This document shows positions 27,207 to 36,215 of a stretch of 45,342 nt of DNA, in pieces. How positions within the stretch are numbered: the stretch's first letter is position 1; each line of letters opens with the position of its first letter. A program made the translations under genes and the position numbers. The stretch is taken from positions 1-45,342 of the forward strand of contig NZ_AFPJ01000045.1 in NCBI RefSeq assembly GCF_000220505.1, written 5' to 3'. The DNA comes from Microbulbifer agarilyticus S89 (GTDB lineage: Bacteria; Pseudomonadota; Gammaproteobacteria; Pseudomonadales; Cellvibrionaceae). A model generated the notes under the pieces. It was not told the DNA's origin and did no database searches. It saw only the letters and a program-made list of their open reading frames with translations.

Positions 27207-29519
27207 ATGAAAGACAGCGAACGCTCATCTTCTAACGTGGTGTCCCTGCAGGGGGGTACGCGAGGAAAGCGTGAATCTCATTCGGGCGCGAGCCTGCCTG
27301 CCGCGGTTGAGGTCGTGTGCGACAAGTCGCGGCAGCAGCTGCTGGAGCTTGCCAAGCAGGTGTTTGCCAAGGTCGATGACTCGCTGTTTGCCATGGCCGA
27401 GAAGGCCCATGGGCAGGATGAGCAGGACGGATTGTTCCAGGCGCTGCGTTTGCTGCGGGTTGAGCGCCGCCGTGTTGTGGAGCTGTTCGTCGACAAGTGC
27501 GGGCAGGCATTCCATGTGCAGGAAGCCGCGGTTGACGACGAAGACCCCTACGCGGCAGACAATCTTTCCCTGGTGCATAACGACGATCTCGAGCAGCTGG
27601 TTGCCGTCGACACCATGGTGGCGAATGCCAAGCGTGATTTTGCCGAGTCCCTGTCGGCGATTTCTGTGCGCCTCGATACCCTGCTGTCCGTCAAGATTTA
27701 CGACAAGAACAACCCTCTCGGTCCGGATGCGATTTGCGATGCTTTTGTTGAAGCTGCGCGCACCCTGGATCTGCACATTCGTGCGCGCCTGACCCTGCTG
27801 AAGAAATTTGAGCAGGTGGTGATGGCAAATCTCGGCAAAATTTATGATGAGTGCAATAACCTGTTCGTTGAGCAGGGAGTGTTGCCGACCCTGAAGCAGC
27901 GCAGCGCGCGCCCGCAGCGTCGCCCGCAAAGCACCCAGGGAACCCCGGGTGAAGGGGCGGGTGCGTCAGGGCAGGGTGCGGTGCAATCTGGTGCTTCCGC
28001 GGTTGGCGGTGTCGCGGGGCATGGCCTGGTGCCGCTGGGTAGCGGTGTGGCACCCATGGCGCCGCAAGACCTGCTCTCCCACCTCGGTGCGCTGCAATCT
28101 CATCTGCCGCAGAGTTATGGCGATGGCCAGGTTGAGCTGCTGAACGTCAATAATCTCCTGCAGAACCGCCTGGTTGAGGCCCGCGAGTCTGGTGCACTGG
28201 CGAAGATGGATAGCGACATCATCAAGCTGGTGGAAATGCTGTTCTCTTTTATTCTCGAAGACCGCAACCTGGCCGAGCCGATCAAGTCGCAATTGGGACG
28301 TTTGCAGTTGCCGCTGTTGAAGGTGGCCATTGCCGATAAATCGTTCTTCAGCAAAGGGGGGCACCCGGCCCGCAAGCTGCTGAATGAGTTGGCGGATGCG
28401 TGTACCGGCTGGCAGGCAAAAGACAATTACGAAAAAGACCCGCTGTACAAACAGATCAGCGAAGTGGTCGCGCGCGTGCTCGCCGAGTTCGACCAGGATA
28501 TTAATATTTTCTCGACCCTGCTGGAGTCCTTCCGCGCGTTTATCCTGCGTGAGCGCAAGCGCGCCGAGCGCCTTGAGCGGCGCATCGTGGATGAGGCTGA
28601 TGGCAAGGCCAAGACTCAGGCAGCGCGTGCCCGTGTTGCGGCGGTAATGGATGCATTGATGGCCGAGCGCGACCTGCCGCCGGTGGTGGCCGATTGGTTG
28701 CAGAAGGTGTGGAGCAACATGCTGTTCCTGACCTGTATCAAAGAGGGGACCGACAGCGAAACCTGGAGTCGCGATGTGCGCACTGCCCGCGACCTGGTGT
28801 GGAGTGTGCATGCGCCCATGCCGGAAAGCCGCAAGCAGTTACTCGGCCTGTTGCCCGCGTTGCAGGATCGCCTGAAAGCGGGCGTCGAAGCGGTTTCCCT
28901 GAATAAATTTGAAGCGCGTCGTCTGTTTGCCGGGCTCAAGGAAATCTACCGCGAGCGCTTTGCCCTGGCCCAGCGCCTGATACAGGAGCGCAGCCGGCAG
29001 GTTGAGCAGGAAGCGCGCGCTATGGCAGAAGCGGCCAGCCAGGCTGAAGCCACCGAGCAGGAGTTGGTGGCGGCTACGGACGCCGCTATGCAGGATGCAG
29101 CGGAAGTTGCCACCAGTGAGGCTGTGCAGGAAACTGTGGCGGAGCTCCCGGAAATGGAGGCGCTGGAACAGGCGGTGGCGGAGGTCGAGCTGCAGTCCGA
29201 CGCTCTCGATGGCGAAGAAATTCCAGAAACGGACACCCACTGGCAGCAGACCTTCCGTCTGGCCCAGGGTAGCTGGTTTGAGCTGAAGCGTGGTGAGGAG
29301 GAGCAGTTCCGCTGCCGCCTGGCCGCGGTGATCAAAGATATCGACCAGTTTATTTTTGTTAACCGTAACGGTGCCAAGGTGGCAGAATTCACTCGCGCAG
29401 AGTTGGCAGTTGCGCTGCGCAAGGGTGAGCTGATGTCGATGGATGATGGCATGCTGTTCGAGCGCGCCCTGCAATCGGTGATTGGTACGGTGCGGAAGTC
29501 CCGCGGCGAGATGCACTGA
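27207..29519 (+). CDS. DUF1631 family protein, first copy
   Basis: This 770-residue cytoplasmic protein has no signal peptide or membrane helix. Its N-terminal domain contains VDDSLFAMAEKAHGQDEQDGLFQALRLLRVER. A Gly/Ala/Pro-rich linker lies near 235-290. The large central alpha-helical DUF1631 region includes DIIKLVEMLFSFILEDRNLAEPIKSQL and KSFFSKGGHPARKLLNELADA. A Glu/Ala-rich coiled-coil stretch follows, then a compact C-terminal domain (GSWFELKRGEEEQFRCRLAAVIKDIDQFIFVNRNGAKV) that looks like a PilZ-type small beta domain. Function is unknown. ATG 27207 is preceded by GAGG. It occupies the place of the single DUF1631 gene between nadC and ampD in Pseudomonas. Confidence 0.85.
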   Translation: MKDSERSSSNVVSLQGGTRGKRESHSGASLPAAVEVVCDKSRQQLLELAKQVFAKVDDSLFAMAEKAHGQDEQDGLFQALRLLRVERRRVVELFVDKCGQAFHVQEAAVDDEDPYAADNLSLVHNDDLEQLVAVDTMVANAKRDFAESLSAISVRLDTLLSVKIYDKNNPLGPDAICDAFVEAARTLDLHIRARLTLLKKFEQVVMANLGKIYDECNNLFVEQGVLPTLKQRSARPQRRPQSTQGTPGEGAGASGQGAVQSGASAVGGVAGHGLVPLGSGVAPMAPQDLLSHLGALQSHLPQSYGDGQVELLNVNNLLQNRLVEARESGALAKMDSDIIKLVEMLFSFILEDRNLAEPIKSQLGRLQLPLLKVAIADKSFFSKGGHPARKLLNELADACTGWQAKDNYEKDPLYKQISEVVARVLAEFDQDINIFSTLLESFRAFILRERKRAERLERRIVDEADGKAKTQAARARVAAVMDALMAERDLPPVVADWLQKVWSNMLFLTCIKEGTDSETWSRDVRTARDLVWSVHAPMPESRKQLLGLLPALQDRLKAGVEAVSLNKFEARRLFAGLKEIYRERFALAQRLIQERSRQVEQEARAMAEAASQAEATEQELVAATDAAMQDAAEVATSEAVQETVAELPEMEALEQAVAEVELQSDALDGEEIPETDTHWQQTFRLAQGSWFELKRGEEEQFRCRLAAVIKDIDQFIFVNRNGAKVAEFTRAELAVALRKGELMSMDDGMLFERALQSVIGTVRKSRGEMH

Positions 29520-29975
29520 CCGCCGCCTCTCCCTCCCTCCCGGGTTGCCCGCAGCGTGGCGAGGTAGCTCGGGGTTGCTATCCCGTGCGGCACGTGTAAC
29601 GATTTCCCCCCTAGCATTTTTGGCAGCGAAACCCACAGTTTGGCTGTCAATTCTCCTGAATATCGTGCCATTCCGGTACAGCCGTACAATTTTCAAAGCA
29701 TTTCACGAAGATTGGTCCTTTTTGGCACTTGCGTGTCAATGTGCTTTGCAGGATATTGTGGGCGTGTTTTGAGACATCGGTCGCCTTTTGCGTGTTGATG
29801 TCACACGGTTTTTAAAGATAAGTCATAGATTTCAGCGGTTTTGGCGCGCCAATCAATTATTTGGGGTGCGAATACTCGCGCTAATAGCCAGTTGCATTCT
29901 GTTCGGATCGTTGGTTTTTGAGAGAGGTACCCGACACAGGTGCGTATCAAACCGATGCCAGGAGGGCATACTGGG
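29520..29975. other. Gap between the two DUF1631 genes (456 bp)
   Basis: Its composition is AT-richer than the flanking genes, with several T-runs. I find no ORF with a recognisable product and no clear terminator after the first copy. The length suggests the second copy has its own promoter, but I cannot point to one confidently. Confidence 0.5.
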
Positions 29976-32576
29976 GTGAGCATGGATGATATGGAAAGAA
30001 GTACTAACGAGCTTTTTGTAATCAGTGGCGGCGCGAAGGCGGGGCGAGGTGGTCCCTCCGGGAATAAGTCCGCTACCCGGCAACTAAGTAAAATCGTGAG
30101 CCTAGTCAATCAAAAAGCCATTCAGTGGATTCAGTCCCGGGCTGAAGAAGTCTTCGCCCAGGTCGACGATTCCCTGTTTATGATGGCGGAAAAAGCGCAT
30201 CAGCAGGACGAGCAAGATCAGCTGTTCCAGGCCATCCGTGCGATCCGGGTAGAGCAAAGCAACCTGATTGATGGCTTCTGTGATGGCGTTGAAGAGCGTT
30301 TTCACCATCCCCGCAACGACTCTCCCGGAGAGGACGCCGAGCTCGATTTGCGATCTGCCTCCATGGGGCTGTCGCTGGTCAATAATGACGACCTGGAACA
30401 ACAGGTCGCCATTCGTTCCATGGTCGCTAATATTCGTCGGGATCACGCAGAGCCCATCGCGGCTCTCTCCCTGCGCCTGGATACCTTGCTCCCGGAAAAA
30501 ATCTACGACGAGAACCTGCCGCTCGGCCCCGCCGCGATTTGCGCTGCCTTTGCCGATGCGCTGGATGATGTGGAGATTTCTCTACGTGCGCGGATGACGG
30601 TGCTGAAAAAATTCGAGCTGCACCTGGCCAACCGACTGGTCGAGCTGTACGAGGACTGTAACCGCCTGCTGATTGAACAGGGGGTTTTGCCGCATATTCA
30701 AGATCCGCTGCGTGAATTGAAGCGCCAGGCTGAAGGCAAGGCGCCAAGCGCCAGTGCGCAGCCGCAGGCGCCGGTTCCCGGCGGCGAGCCAGGCGTGCCC
30801 GGTCCGGGCGCTGCCGATATGGCCGCCGCTGGATTTGCCGAGGACATGTCGCAAGGTTTTGCTCCCGGCCAGGCACCAGGATTTGCTGGCCAGTCGCCAG
30901 GGTTTGCTGGTCAGGCACCAGGATTCTCTAGCGGAGCTGCCCCGGGGAATGCGGGCGGTGCGCCATCGGGTTTTGGTGGTGGGGCGTCAGCAGGATATAC
31001 CGCGGCGCAGCCCGGCATGGCCGGTTACCCTAACTCTGGTGCCGGTTCTGCCGGAAGTTACTCGGGCGGTCCGGGCCTGGCGCCAGCTGGCGCAGGTGTC
31101 CCGGCGATGGCGACACCGACACTGCTGCAGCAGCTCGGGCAGTTCCAGATGTCCATGCCCGCGCACACCGGTGCTACCGGTCAGCTGGTAAACGTTACCG
31201 AGTTATTGCAGCAAAGCCTGGTGCAATCCAAGCAGAGTGCGTCGCTGCACGAACTGGATAGTGAAGTCATCCGCCTGGTGGATATGCTGTTCTCGTTCAT
31301 GCTTGAGGACCGCAACCTGGCGGAGCCAATCAAGGTACAGCTGATTCGCATGCAGCTGCCAATGCTGAAGCTGGCCGTTGCCGACAAAGCTTTTTTCAGC
31401 AAGGGTGGCCACCCAGCGCGCCGCCTGCTGAACGAACTCGCCGATGCCGCCATTGGCTGGCAGCCGGGTGAGAATTACCTGAACGACCCGCTGTACCGTG
31501 AGGTCTGCACCATCGTTGAGGCGGTGCTGGCGGAGTACGATCGGGACGAGAAAATTTTTGTGCGCCTGCTGGAGTCTTTCCGGCAGTTCTCTGCGCGTGA
31601 ACGCAAGCGCGCGGAAGTGATGGAGCGCCGTACAGTCGACGAGGCCCAGGGCACCGCGCGGGTGGAGGCCTCCAAGGCGCGCGTTGCTGCGGTATTCGAC
31701 GCGCTCACTGCCGAGCGCAAGCTGCCGAAGATCGTGCACGAGTGGCTGAATCGGGTTTGGAGCAGTGTGCTCTTCCGCGCCTGCCTGAAAGAAGGCACGG
31801 ACAGCACCGCCTGGCGTCAGCACGTGCTCACTGCGCGCGACCTGATCTGGAGTGTGGTCGCGCCCATGCCGGAAAGCAGTGTGAAGATGCGTCGCTTGCT
31901 GCCGGTGCTGAAGAAGCGCCTGGAAGCCGGTGCGCAATCGCTTTCCTTGAGTGCGGGCGATCGCCAGCGCCTGATGGGTGGCCTGGACATACTCTACCGT
32001 GAGCGCCAGAAGTTGGGTGAGCGGGTAGAGTCAGAGCGTGAGCGACGTACACGTGAGCGCCTGGTGCAAGAACTGCGCCGCGAGGCCGACAGTGTGGTGT
32101 CCATACCCGCATCGGAGTTGACCGCTACTGCGGTGGTTGAGGAGCCGGTGCCGGAAACGCAGGTGCTGAATGAGTCCCGCGAGCTGCCGGCAGAGCAGAA
32201 GGCACTGCCCGCGGTGGAGGAGATTCAGCAAGTCGTCACCAAAGCGGCGTCAGCGAATGCGGAAGACCTCAAGCCACTGCCGAAAGATGACAATCACTGG
32301 CAGCAGACTTACCACCTTAAAGACAGCTGGTTCTTGTTGCGCCGGGCGGAAAAACTGCCAGTGCGGTGCCGTCTGGCTGCCATCATCAGCGACCTGGACC
32401 AGTTTATGTTTGTAAACCGCCAGGGCGCCAAGGTGGGTGTCTATTCCCGTCTGGAGCTTGCCCACGCATTGCGCGATGAGGAGTTGTTGCCGCTGGAGCA
32501 GGGGCCGCTGTTCGAGCGGGCACTGGAGTATGTCGTCGGCAATTGTGGTGAAAGTAAAATCGCAATCAGCGTTTGA
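29976..32576 (+). CDS. DUF1631 family protein, second copy
   Basis: This 866-residue paralogue shares the same domain order as the first copy: VDDSLFMMAEKAHQQDEQDQLFQAIRAIRVEQ, EVIRLVDMLFSFMLEDRNLAEPIKVQL, KAFFSKGGHPARRLLNELADA, and the C-terminal DSWFLLRRAEKLPVRCRLAAIISDLDQFMFVNRQGAKVGV. It differs mainly in a much longer Gly/Pro/Ala-rich linker (about 240-380) with imperfect PGFAGQ-type repeats. GTG 29976 is chosen because AGGAGGG lies about eight bases upstream; ATG 29982 and 29991 are alternatives. High conservation of the helical and C-terminal parts suggests both copies are functional. Role unknown. Confidence 0.84.
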   Translation: MSMDDMERSTNELFVISGGAKAGRGGPSGNKSATRQLSKIVSLVNQKAIQWIQSRAEEVFAQVDDSLFMMAEKAHQQDEQDQLFQAIRAIRVEQSNLIDGFCDGVEERFHHPRNDSPGEDAELDLRSASMGLSLVNNDDLEQQVAIRSMVANIRRDHAEPIAALSLRLDTLLPEKIYDENLPLGPAAICAAFADALDDVEISLRARMTVLKKFELHLANRLVELYEDCNRLLIEQGVLPHIQDPLRELKRQAEGKAPSASAQPQAPVPGGEPGVPGPGAADMAAAGFAEDMSQGFAPGQAPGFAGQSPGFAGQAPGFSSGAAPGNAGGAPSGFGGGASAGYTAAQPGMAGYPNSGAGSAGSYSGGPGLAPAGAGVPAMATPTLLQQLGQFQMSMPAHTGATGQLVNVTELLQQSLVQSKQSASLHELDSEVIRLVDMLFSFMLEDRNLAEPIKVQLIRMQLPMLKLAVADKAFFSKGGHPARRLLNELADAAIGWQPGENYLNDPLYREVCTIVEAVLAEYDRDEKIFVRLLESFRQFSARERKRAEVMERRTVDEAQGTARVEASKARVAAVFDALTAERKLPKIVHEWLNRVWSSVLFRACLKEGTDSTAWRQHVLTARDLIWSVVAPMPESSVKMRRLLPVLKKRLEAGAQSLSLSAGDRQRLMGGLDILYRERQKLGERVESERERRTRERLVQELRREADSVVSIPASELTATAVVEEPVPETQVLNESRELPAEQKALPAVEEIQQVVTKAASANAEDLKPLPKDDNHWQQTYHLKDSWFLLRRAEKLPVRCRLAAIISDLDQFMFVNRQGAKVGVYSRLELAHALRDEELLPLEQGPLFERALEYVVGNCGESKIAISV

Positions 32577-32724
32577 CCCTCATTCCGAATTCGGCGGGCG
32601 CGCGTGGCCCATTCGACCTGTGGGTCTGCGCGCGCTCTGCCCTCTAAAAGCGGCTTTTTTGTGCAGAAAATACTCTATTTTCGTAAAAAGTTGCTATTCC
32701 TCCGATAACTCGCAGCGACGGCTA

Positions 32725-32754
32725 TTGGCAGACTCTTCTTCGCTTCCATAGAAT
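32725..32754 (+). promoter_or_regulatory. Candidate sigma70 promoter for ampD-ampE
   Basis: TTGGCA (32725-32730), an 18-base spacer and TAGAAT (32749-32754) lie about 33 bases before the ampD start codon. Each hexamer differs from consensus by one base. Confidence 0.55.
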
Positions 32755-32786
32755 AACTGGGTGCCCAGTTTTTGCGGAGTGGTGTT

Positions 32787-33374
32787 TTGAAATATCAGAT
32801 CCAGTCAGGATGGCTTTCCGGCGTGCGCCGGGTTGCGAGTCCGCACTGCAATGCGCGTCCTGAGGATACGGATGTGGATCTGCTCGTCATTCACAGTATC
32901 AGCCTCCCGCCGGGTCAGTACGGTGGCGCGTTTATCGACGAGTTCTTCCTCGGCCATCTGGATATAGATGCCCACCCTTATTTTGCCGAAATCGCGACCT
33001 TGCGTGTGTCTGCGCACTTGCTGATCGACCGCAATGGGCGGGTCACCCAGTACGTGCCCTTTACCGCACGCGCCTGGCATGCGGGGCAGTCCACTTTTTG
33101 TGGGCGGGATAACTGCAACGACTTTTCCATTGGGATCGAGCTCGAGGGGCTGGATACCGATACCTTTACTGCAGAGCAATACGTCGCTCTGGCAGAAGTG
33201 ACTGCGGCGATTATGCAGGAGTACCCGGGTATAGATCGCTCGAGGATAACCGGGCACTCGGATATTGCACCGGGCAGGAAGCTGGATCCGGGGCCGGGGT
33301 TTCATTGGCGTCAATATTTCGACGAGCTGGATGCGCTTTCTGGAAATAACAAAGGTGATCTGCCCCAAGCTTAG
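32787..33374 (+). CDS. ampD: 1,6-anhydro-N-acetylmuramyl-L-alanine amidase
   Basis: AmpD is the cytoplasmic zinc amidase that cleaves the stem peptide from anhydromuropeptides during cell-wall recycling; its loss derepresses AmpC beta-lactamase where AmpR is present. The 195-residue product shows zinc ligands in LVIHSISLPPGQYGG, ARAWHAG and GHSDIAPGRKLDPGPGF, the family signature. There is no signal peptide, as expected of AmpD rather than AmiD. The best start is TTG 32787 with GGAG eight bases upstream; TTG 32772 would add five residues. ampE follows after 35 bases. Confidence 0.95.
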   Translation: MKYQIQSGWLSGVRRVASPHCNARPEDTDVDLLVIHSISLPPGQYGGAFIDEFFLGHLDIDAHPYFAEIATLRVSAHLLIDRNGRVTQYVPFTARAWHAGQSTFCGRDNCNDFSIGIELEGLDTDTFTAEQYVALAEVTAAIMQEYPGIDRSRITGHSDIAPGRKLDPGPGFHWRQYFDELDALSGNNKGDLPQA

Positions 33375-33409
33375 TGCCGGGCGGCGCCACAGAGGATAAC
33401 GGGGGAGTT

Positions 33410-34369
33410 ATGGCACTTTTGATTGTGCTGCTGGCACTGGCGCTGGTTCAGATTTGGGGTTCTGGTGGCCCACTGCATCGAGATGCCTGGTTCGGCCGCT
33501 GGAAAGATTTTGTGTTGCAGCGGCCGGCGCTCAAACAGCGCTACAGCCTCGGGTTTGGCATTCTGGTGCTGGCGCCCGTGATGGCGGTCGCCTTGCTGTT
33601 GGCGCTTGCCGATTCCATGCTGGGTTGGCTGGGGGTATTGCTGGTGAGCGTGCCGGCACTGCTCTACTGTTTCGGGCGCGGCAACTTCAACGATGCGCTC
33701 GCCAGCTACTTGCGTGCCTGGTATCAGGGTGACCTGGAGGCCGCCAAGGCCGCCGCATCGCCGCTACTGGGTGCGGATGCCGAGCGGGAGGTGGCGCAAG
33801 TCTCCGACGCGCAGTCCCTGCACCGGCTGGTGTTTCACTCCGCGGTTTACCGCGCGTTCGAGCGGCTGTTCGCGGTGCTCTTCTGGTTTTTGTTGCTGGG
33901 TGTGCCCGGTGCTTTGCTGTATCGCATGAGCCAGATGGCCCTGTCGGCTTTTGCCCGCGACGCCGCGCAAAACGACAACGACGTTGCTGCGGAAGAGGCT
34001 GGCGCTGATGCCCCTGTGGAAAACCCACAGGTTGAAGAAGTAGCGCTGGCGGCACGCTGGTTGTGGCTTATCGAGTGGTTGCCGGTGCGCGCCCTCGGCT
34101 TCTCATTGGCGATTGTGGGTAACTTTGCCGGGTGCTACCGGGCCTGGCGCGAGCGCCTGACCTGTAAGGAAACCACCACGGCGGATGTACTTGAGCGCTA
34201 CATGGAAGGGGCCCTTGGCGGTATTGACAGCAGCGAGTGCAGTGCCGGTGTGGCGGTGAATGAAGGGCAGCGCCTGTGCGGCGCCGAAGTCGAGGCGATG
34301 CAGAGTTTGCTATCCCGCGCCCTGCTGATGTGGATAACCCTGATGGCATTGTATGTGCTCTGGGGATGA
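33410..34369 (+). CDS. ampE: Regulatory signalling modulator AmpE
   Basis: AmpE is a polytopic inner-membrane protein encoded with AmpD; it belongs to the CobD/CbiB-like superfamily and its precise job is unsettled. The 319-residue product has N-terminal helices (MALLIVLLALALVQIWGS and a second near 50-85). A cytoplasmic loop follows with the family segment HRLVFHSAVYRAFERLFAVLFWFLLLG-type sequence. Two more helices end the protein. ATG 33410 follows GGGGGAG very closely (two to three bases), so translation may rely partly on coupling to ampD. A terminator lies 47 bases downstream. Confidence 0.9.
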   Translation: MALLIVLLALALVQIWGSGGPLHRDAWFGRWKDFVLQRPALKQRYSLGFGILVLAPVMAVALLLALADSMLGWLGVLLVSVPALLYCFGRGNFNDALASYLRAWYQGDLEAAKAAASPLLGADAEREVAQVSDAQSLHRLVFHSAVYRAFERLFAVLFWFLLLGVPGALLYRMSQMALSAFARDAAQNDNDVAAEEAGADAPVENPQVEEVALAARWLWLIEWLPVRALGFSLAIVGNFAGCYRAWRERLTCKETTTADVLERYMEGALGGIDSSECSAGVAVNEGQRLCGAEVEAMQSLLSRALLMWITLMALYVLWG

Positions 34370-34416
34370 TGCGAATGCGCTACCCAGTGTCGCGTTAGTC
34401 AAATTCTTATTTCTGT

Positions 34417-34441
34417 ACCGCCCTTCTTAGGGCGGTTTTTT
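34417..34441 (+). terminator. Terminator after ampE that abuts the next start codon
   Basis: The stem ACCGCCC/GGGCGGT with a six-base loop is followed by TTTTTT. The T-run ends one base before the ATG at 34443, and its AGGGCGG arm is also the only Shine-Dalgarno-like sequence for that gene. Confidence 0.75.
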
Positions 34442-34442
34442 G

Positions 34443-35447
34443 ATGGGTAACCTTGTGTCTGATCTCTCTGTGGAATCCATCGATTTGCCTGAGGCCGCGG
34501 ATATCTTTACCGCTGCCGAGCGCCTCTGTGGCCTGGTGCACCGGACACCCCTGATCAGGTCCTCAGCACTGAATGACATGCTGGGCGCTGAGGTGCACTT
34601 CAAGTGTGAGCACTTGCAGAAGGTTGGTGCCTTCAAGGCGCGCGGTGCGGCAAATGCCCTGTTTGAATTGCCTGCGGATACTGCCATGGTGGCAACCCAC
34701 TCCTCTGGTAATCACGGTGCGGCACTTGCCTGGGCGGCGTCGCAGCGCGGTATCCAGTGTACCGTGGTGATGCCGGAAAATGCCCCTGCGGCCAAAAGAA
34801 CGGCGGTTGCTGCCTACGGGGCAAATATCGTGCAGTGCGCCCCGACCCTGGCTGCACGGGAGGCTACCCTGGCGCAAGTGGTCGCCGAAACCGGTGCGCA
34901 CGTGGTGCCACCGTTTGACGATGCGCGCATTATTGCCGGCCAGGGCACTGTGGCGCAGGAAGTACTGGGCCAGTGTCGTGCGCTCGGTTTTGAGCCCGAT
35001 CTGCTAGTCGCGCCGGTCGGTGGCGGTGGTTTGCTGGCCGGTATTGGGTTGGCGGTATCGGCGCTGGCACCCCAGATAAAAGTATTGGGGGCGGAGCCTC
35101 AGGGGGCGGATGATGCTCAGCGCTCGCTGCGCGGTGGCGTGCGGATTACCGAGCAGGTGGCCGACACCATTGCCGATGGGCTGCGTACCACCCTCGGGGT
35201 GCGTAACTTCGCGGTGATTCGGGAAACCGTCAACGACATCGTGACCGTTACCGAGCCGGGGATCCGGCAGGCGCTGGATTTATTGTGGACCCGCACCAAG
35301 CAACTGGTAGAGCCATCCGCCGCGACGGGCATGGCCGCATTGCTGGAGCACCGTGCGCGCTTCCGCGGTAAAAAAGTTGTGGTAGTACTTACGGGGGGCA
35401 ATATGGACTTGGCAGCCATTGCTACCCTGTTATCGGAATCACCATGA
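34443..35447 (+). CDS. PLP-dependent serine/threonine dehydratase or serine racemase family
   Basis: This is a fold-type II pyridoxal-phosphate enzyme of 334 residues without the regulatory ACT domain of biosynthetic IlvA. It shows the Schiff-base lysine in VGAFKARGA (about residue 65), the phosphate/substrate loop SSGNHGAALAWAA, and the PLP-phosphate glycine loop PVGGGGLLAG. The closest types are threonine/serine dehydratase, serine racemase and threo-3-hydroxyaspartate dehydratase, which cannot be separated by eye. The start is uncertain: ATG 34443 lies right after a terminator T-run, and in-frame GTG codons at 34455 and 34470 are possible. Confidence 0.87.
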   Translation: MGNLVSDLSVESIDLPEAADIFTAAERLCGLVHRTPLIRSSALNDMLGAEVHFKCEHLQKVGAFKARGAANALFELPADTAMVATHSSGNHGAALAWAASQRGIQCTVVMPENAPAAKRTAVAAYGANIVQCAPTLAAREATLAQVVAETGAHVVPPFDDARIIAGQGTVAQEVLGQCRALGFEPDLLVAPVGGGGLLAGIGLAVSALAPQIKVLGAEPQGADDAQRSLRGGVRITEQVADTIADGLRTTLGVRNFAVIRETVNDIVTVTEPGIRQALDLLWTRTKQLVEPSAATGMAALLEHRARFRGKKVVVVLTGGNMDLAAIATLLSESP

Positions 35448-35577
35448 TTCCTGCGTATCAGCAATCGCTGAAAAGTTTTGCGCGCGCGATGCTTCGTGGC
35501 AATGGCTGGGCGTTCAGGACGTGCAGGCGTGCGCGGATTAACAACGGTGGGCTGCTACACTGGGAGGGCGAAATTCC

Positions 35578-36141
35578 ATGGCGCCTGTAACAATGCTTTT
35601 GCGCGCAATGACCGCCCTGGCGGGTATAGCCCTGGCTCTCGTGGTGCACGCTGAGGCCTTTGTATTGACGTCCACGGACTACACCGAGGGCGATACCTTG
35701 CGCGCCGCCCAGCTTTACTACGGGATGGGCTGCAACGGTGAGAATACCTCGCCGCACCTGGCGTGGTCCGGTGCGCCCGCGGGCACACGCAGTTTTGCCG
35801 TGGTGATGCGGGATGTTGACGCGCCTGCGGCAATCGATGCCTGGCACTGGGTGATATTCAACATTCCCGCCGAGGCGACAGAGTTGCCGACGGGCAGTGG
35901 CGACCCGAAAGCCGGCCTGATACCGGAGGCGGTGCAAAGTCGCGCGAGCTTCGGTGATCCCGGTTATGCGGGCGCTTGTCCGCCGCAGGGGCAGGGCGCG
36001 CATCGATATCAATTTCGCGTGTACGCGCTCAAGGTCGAGCAACTGGCGCTGGGTACTGAAGCCCCCGCTGCCGAAGTGGTCGCCCAGATTGAGGCCAACT
36101 CGTTGGCCGAAGCACAATTAGAAGTAAAAATTGGACGCTGA
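35578..36141 (+). CDS. YbhB/YbcL-type PEBP family protein, exported
   Basis: This 187-residue protein has an N-terminal signal peptide (about 1-25, ending HAEA) and a phosphatidylethanolamine-binding-protein fold. It shows GENTSPHLAWSGAPAGTRSFAVVMRDVDAP, the ligand-site DAWHWVIFNIP and ACPPQGQGAHRYQFRVYAL. Bacterial PEBPs bind small anionic ligands and have no settled role. GGGAGGG lies nine bases before ATG 35578. It precedes ampG by 74 bases and could be cotranscribed with it. Confidence 0.88.
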   Translation: MAPVTMLLRAMTALAGIALALVVHAEAFVLTSTDYTEGDTLRAAQLYYGMGCNGENTSPHLAWSGAPAGTRSFAVVMRDVDAPAAIDAWHWVIFNIPAEATELPTGSGDPKAGLIPEAVQSRASFGDPGYAGACPPQGQGAHRYQFRVYALKVEQLALGTEAPAAEVVAQIEANSLAEAQLEVKIGR

Positions 36142-36215
36142 GGGTGGCGTTTTATCGCGACCTCTATTAGTGCACAACCTCCAGGCAAGCGGATAAAAGG
36201 AAGAAGAGCCTGCCC

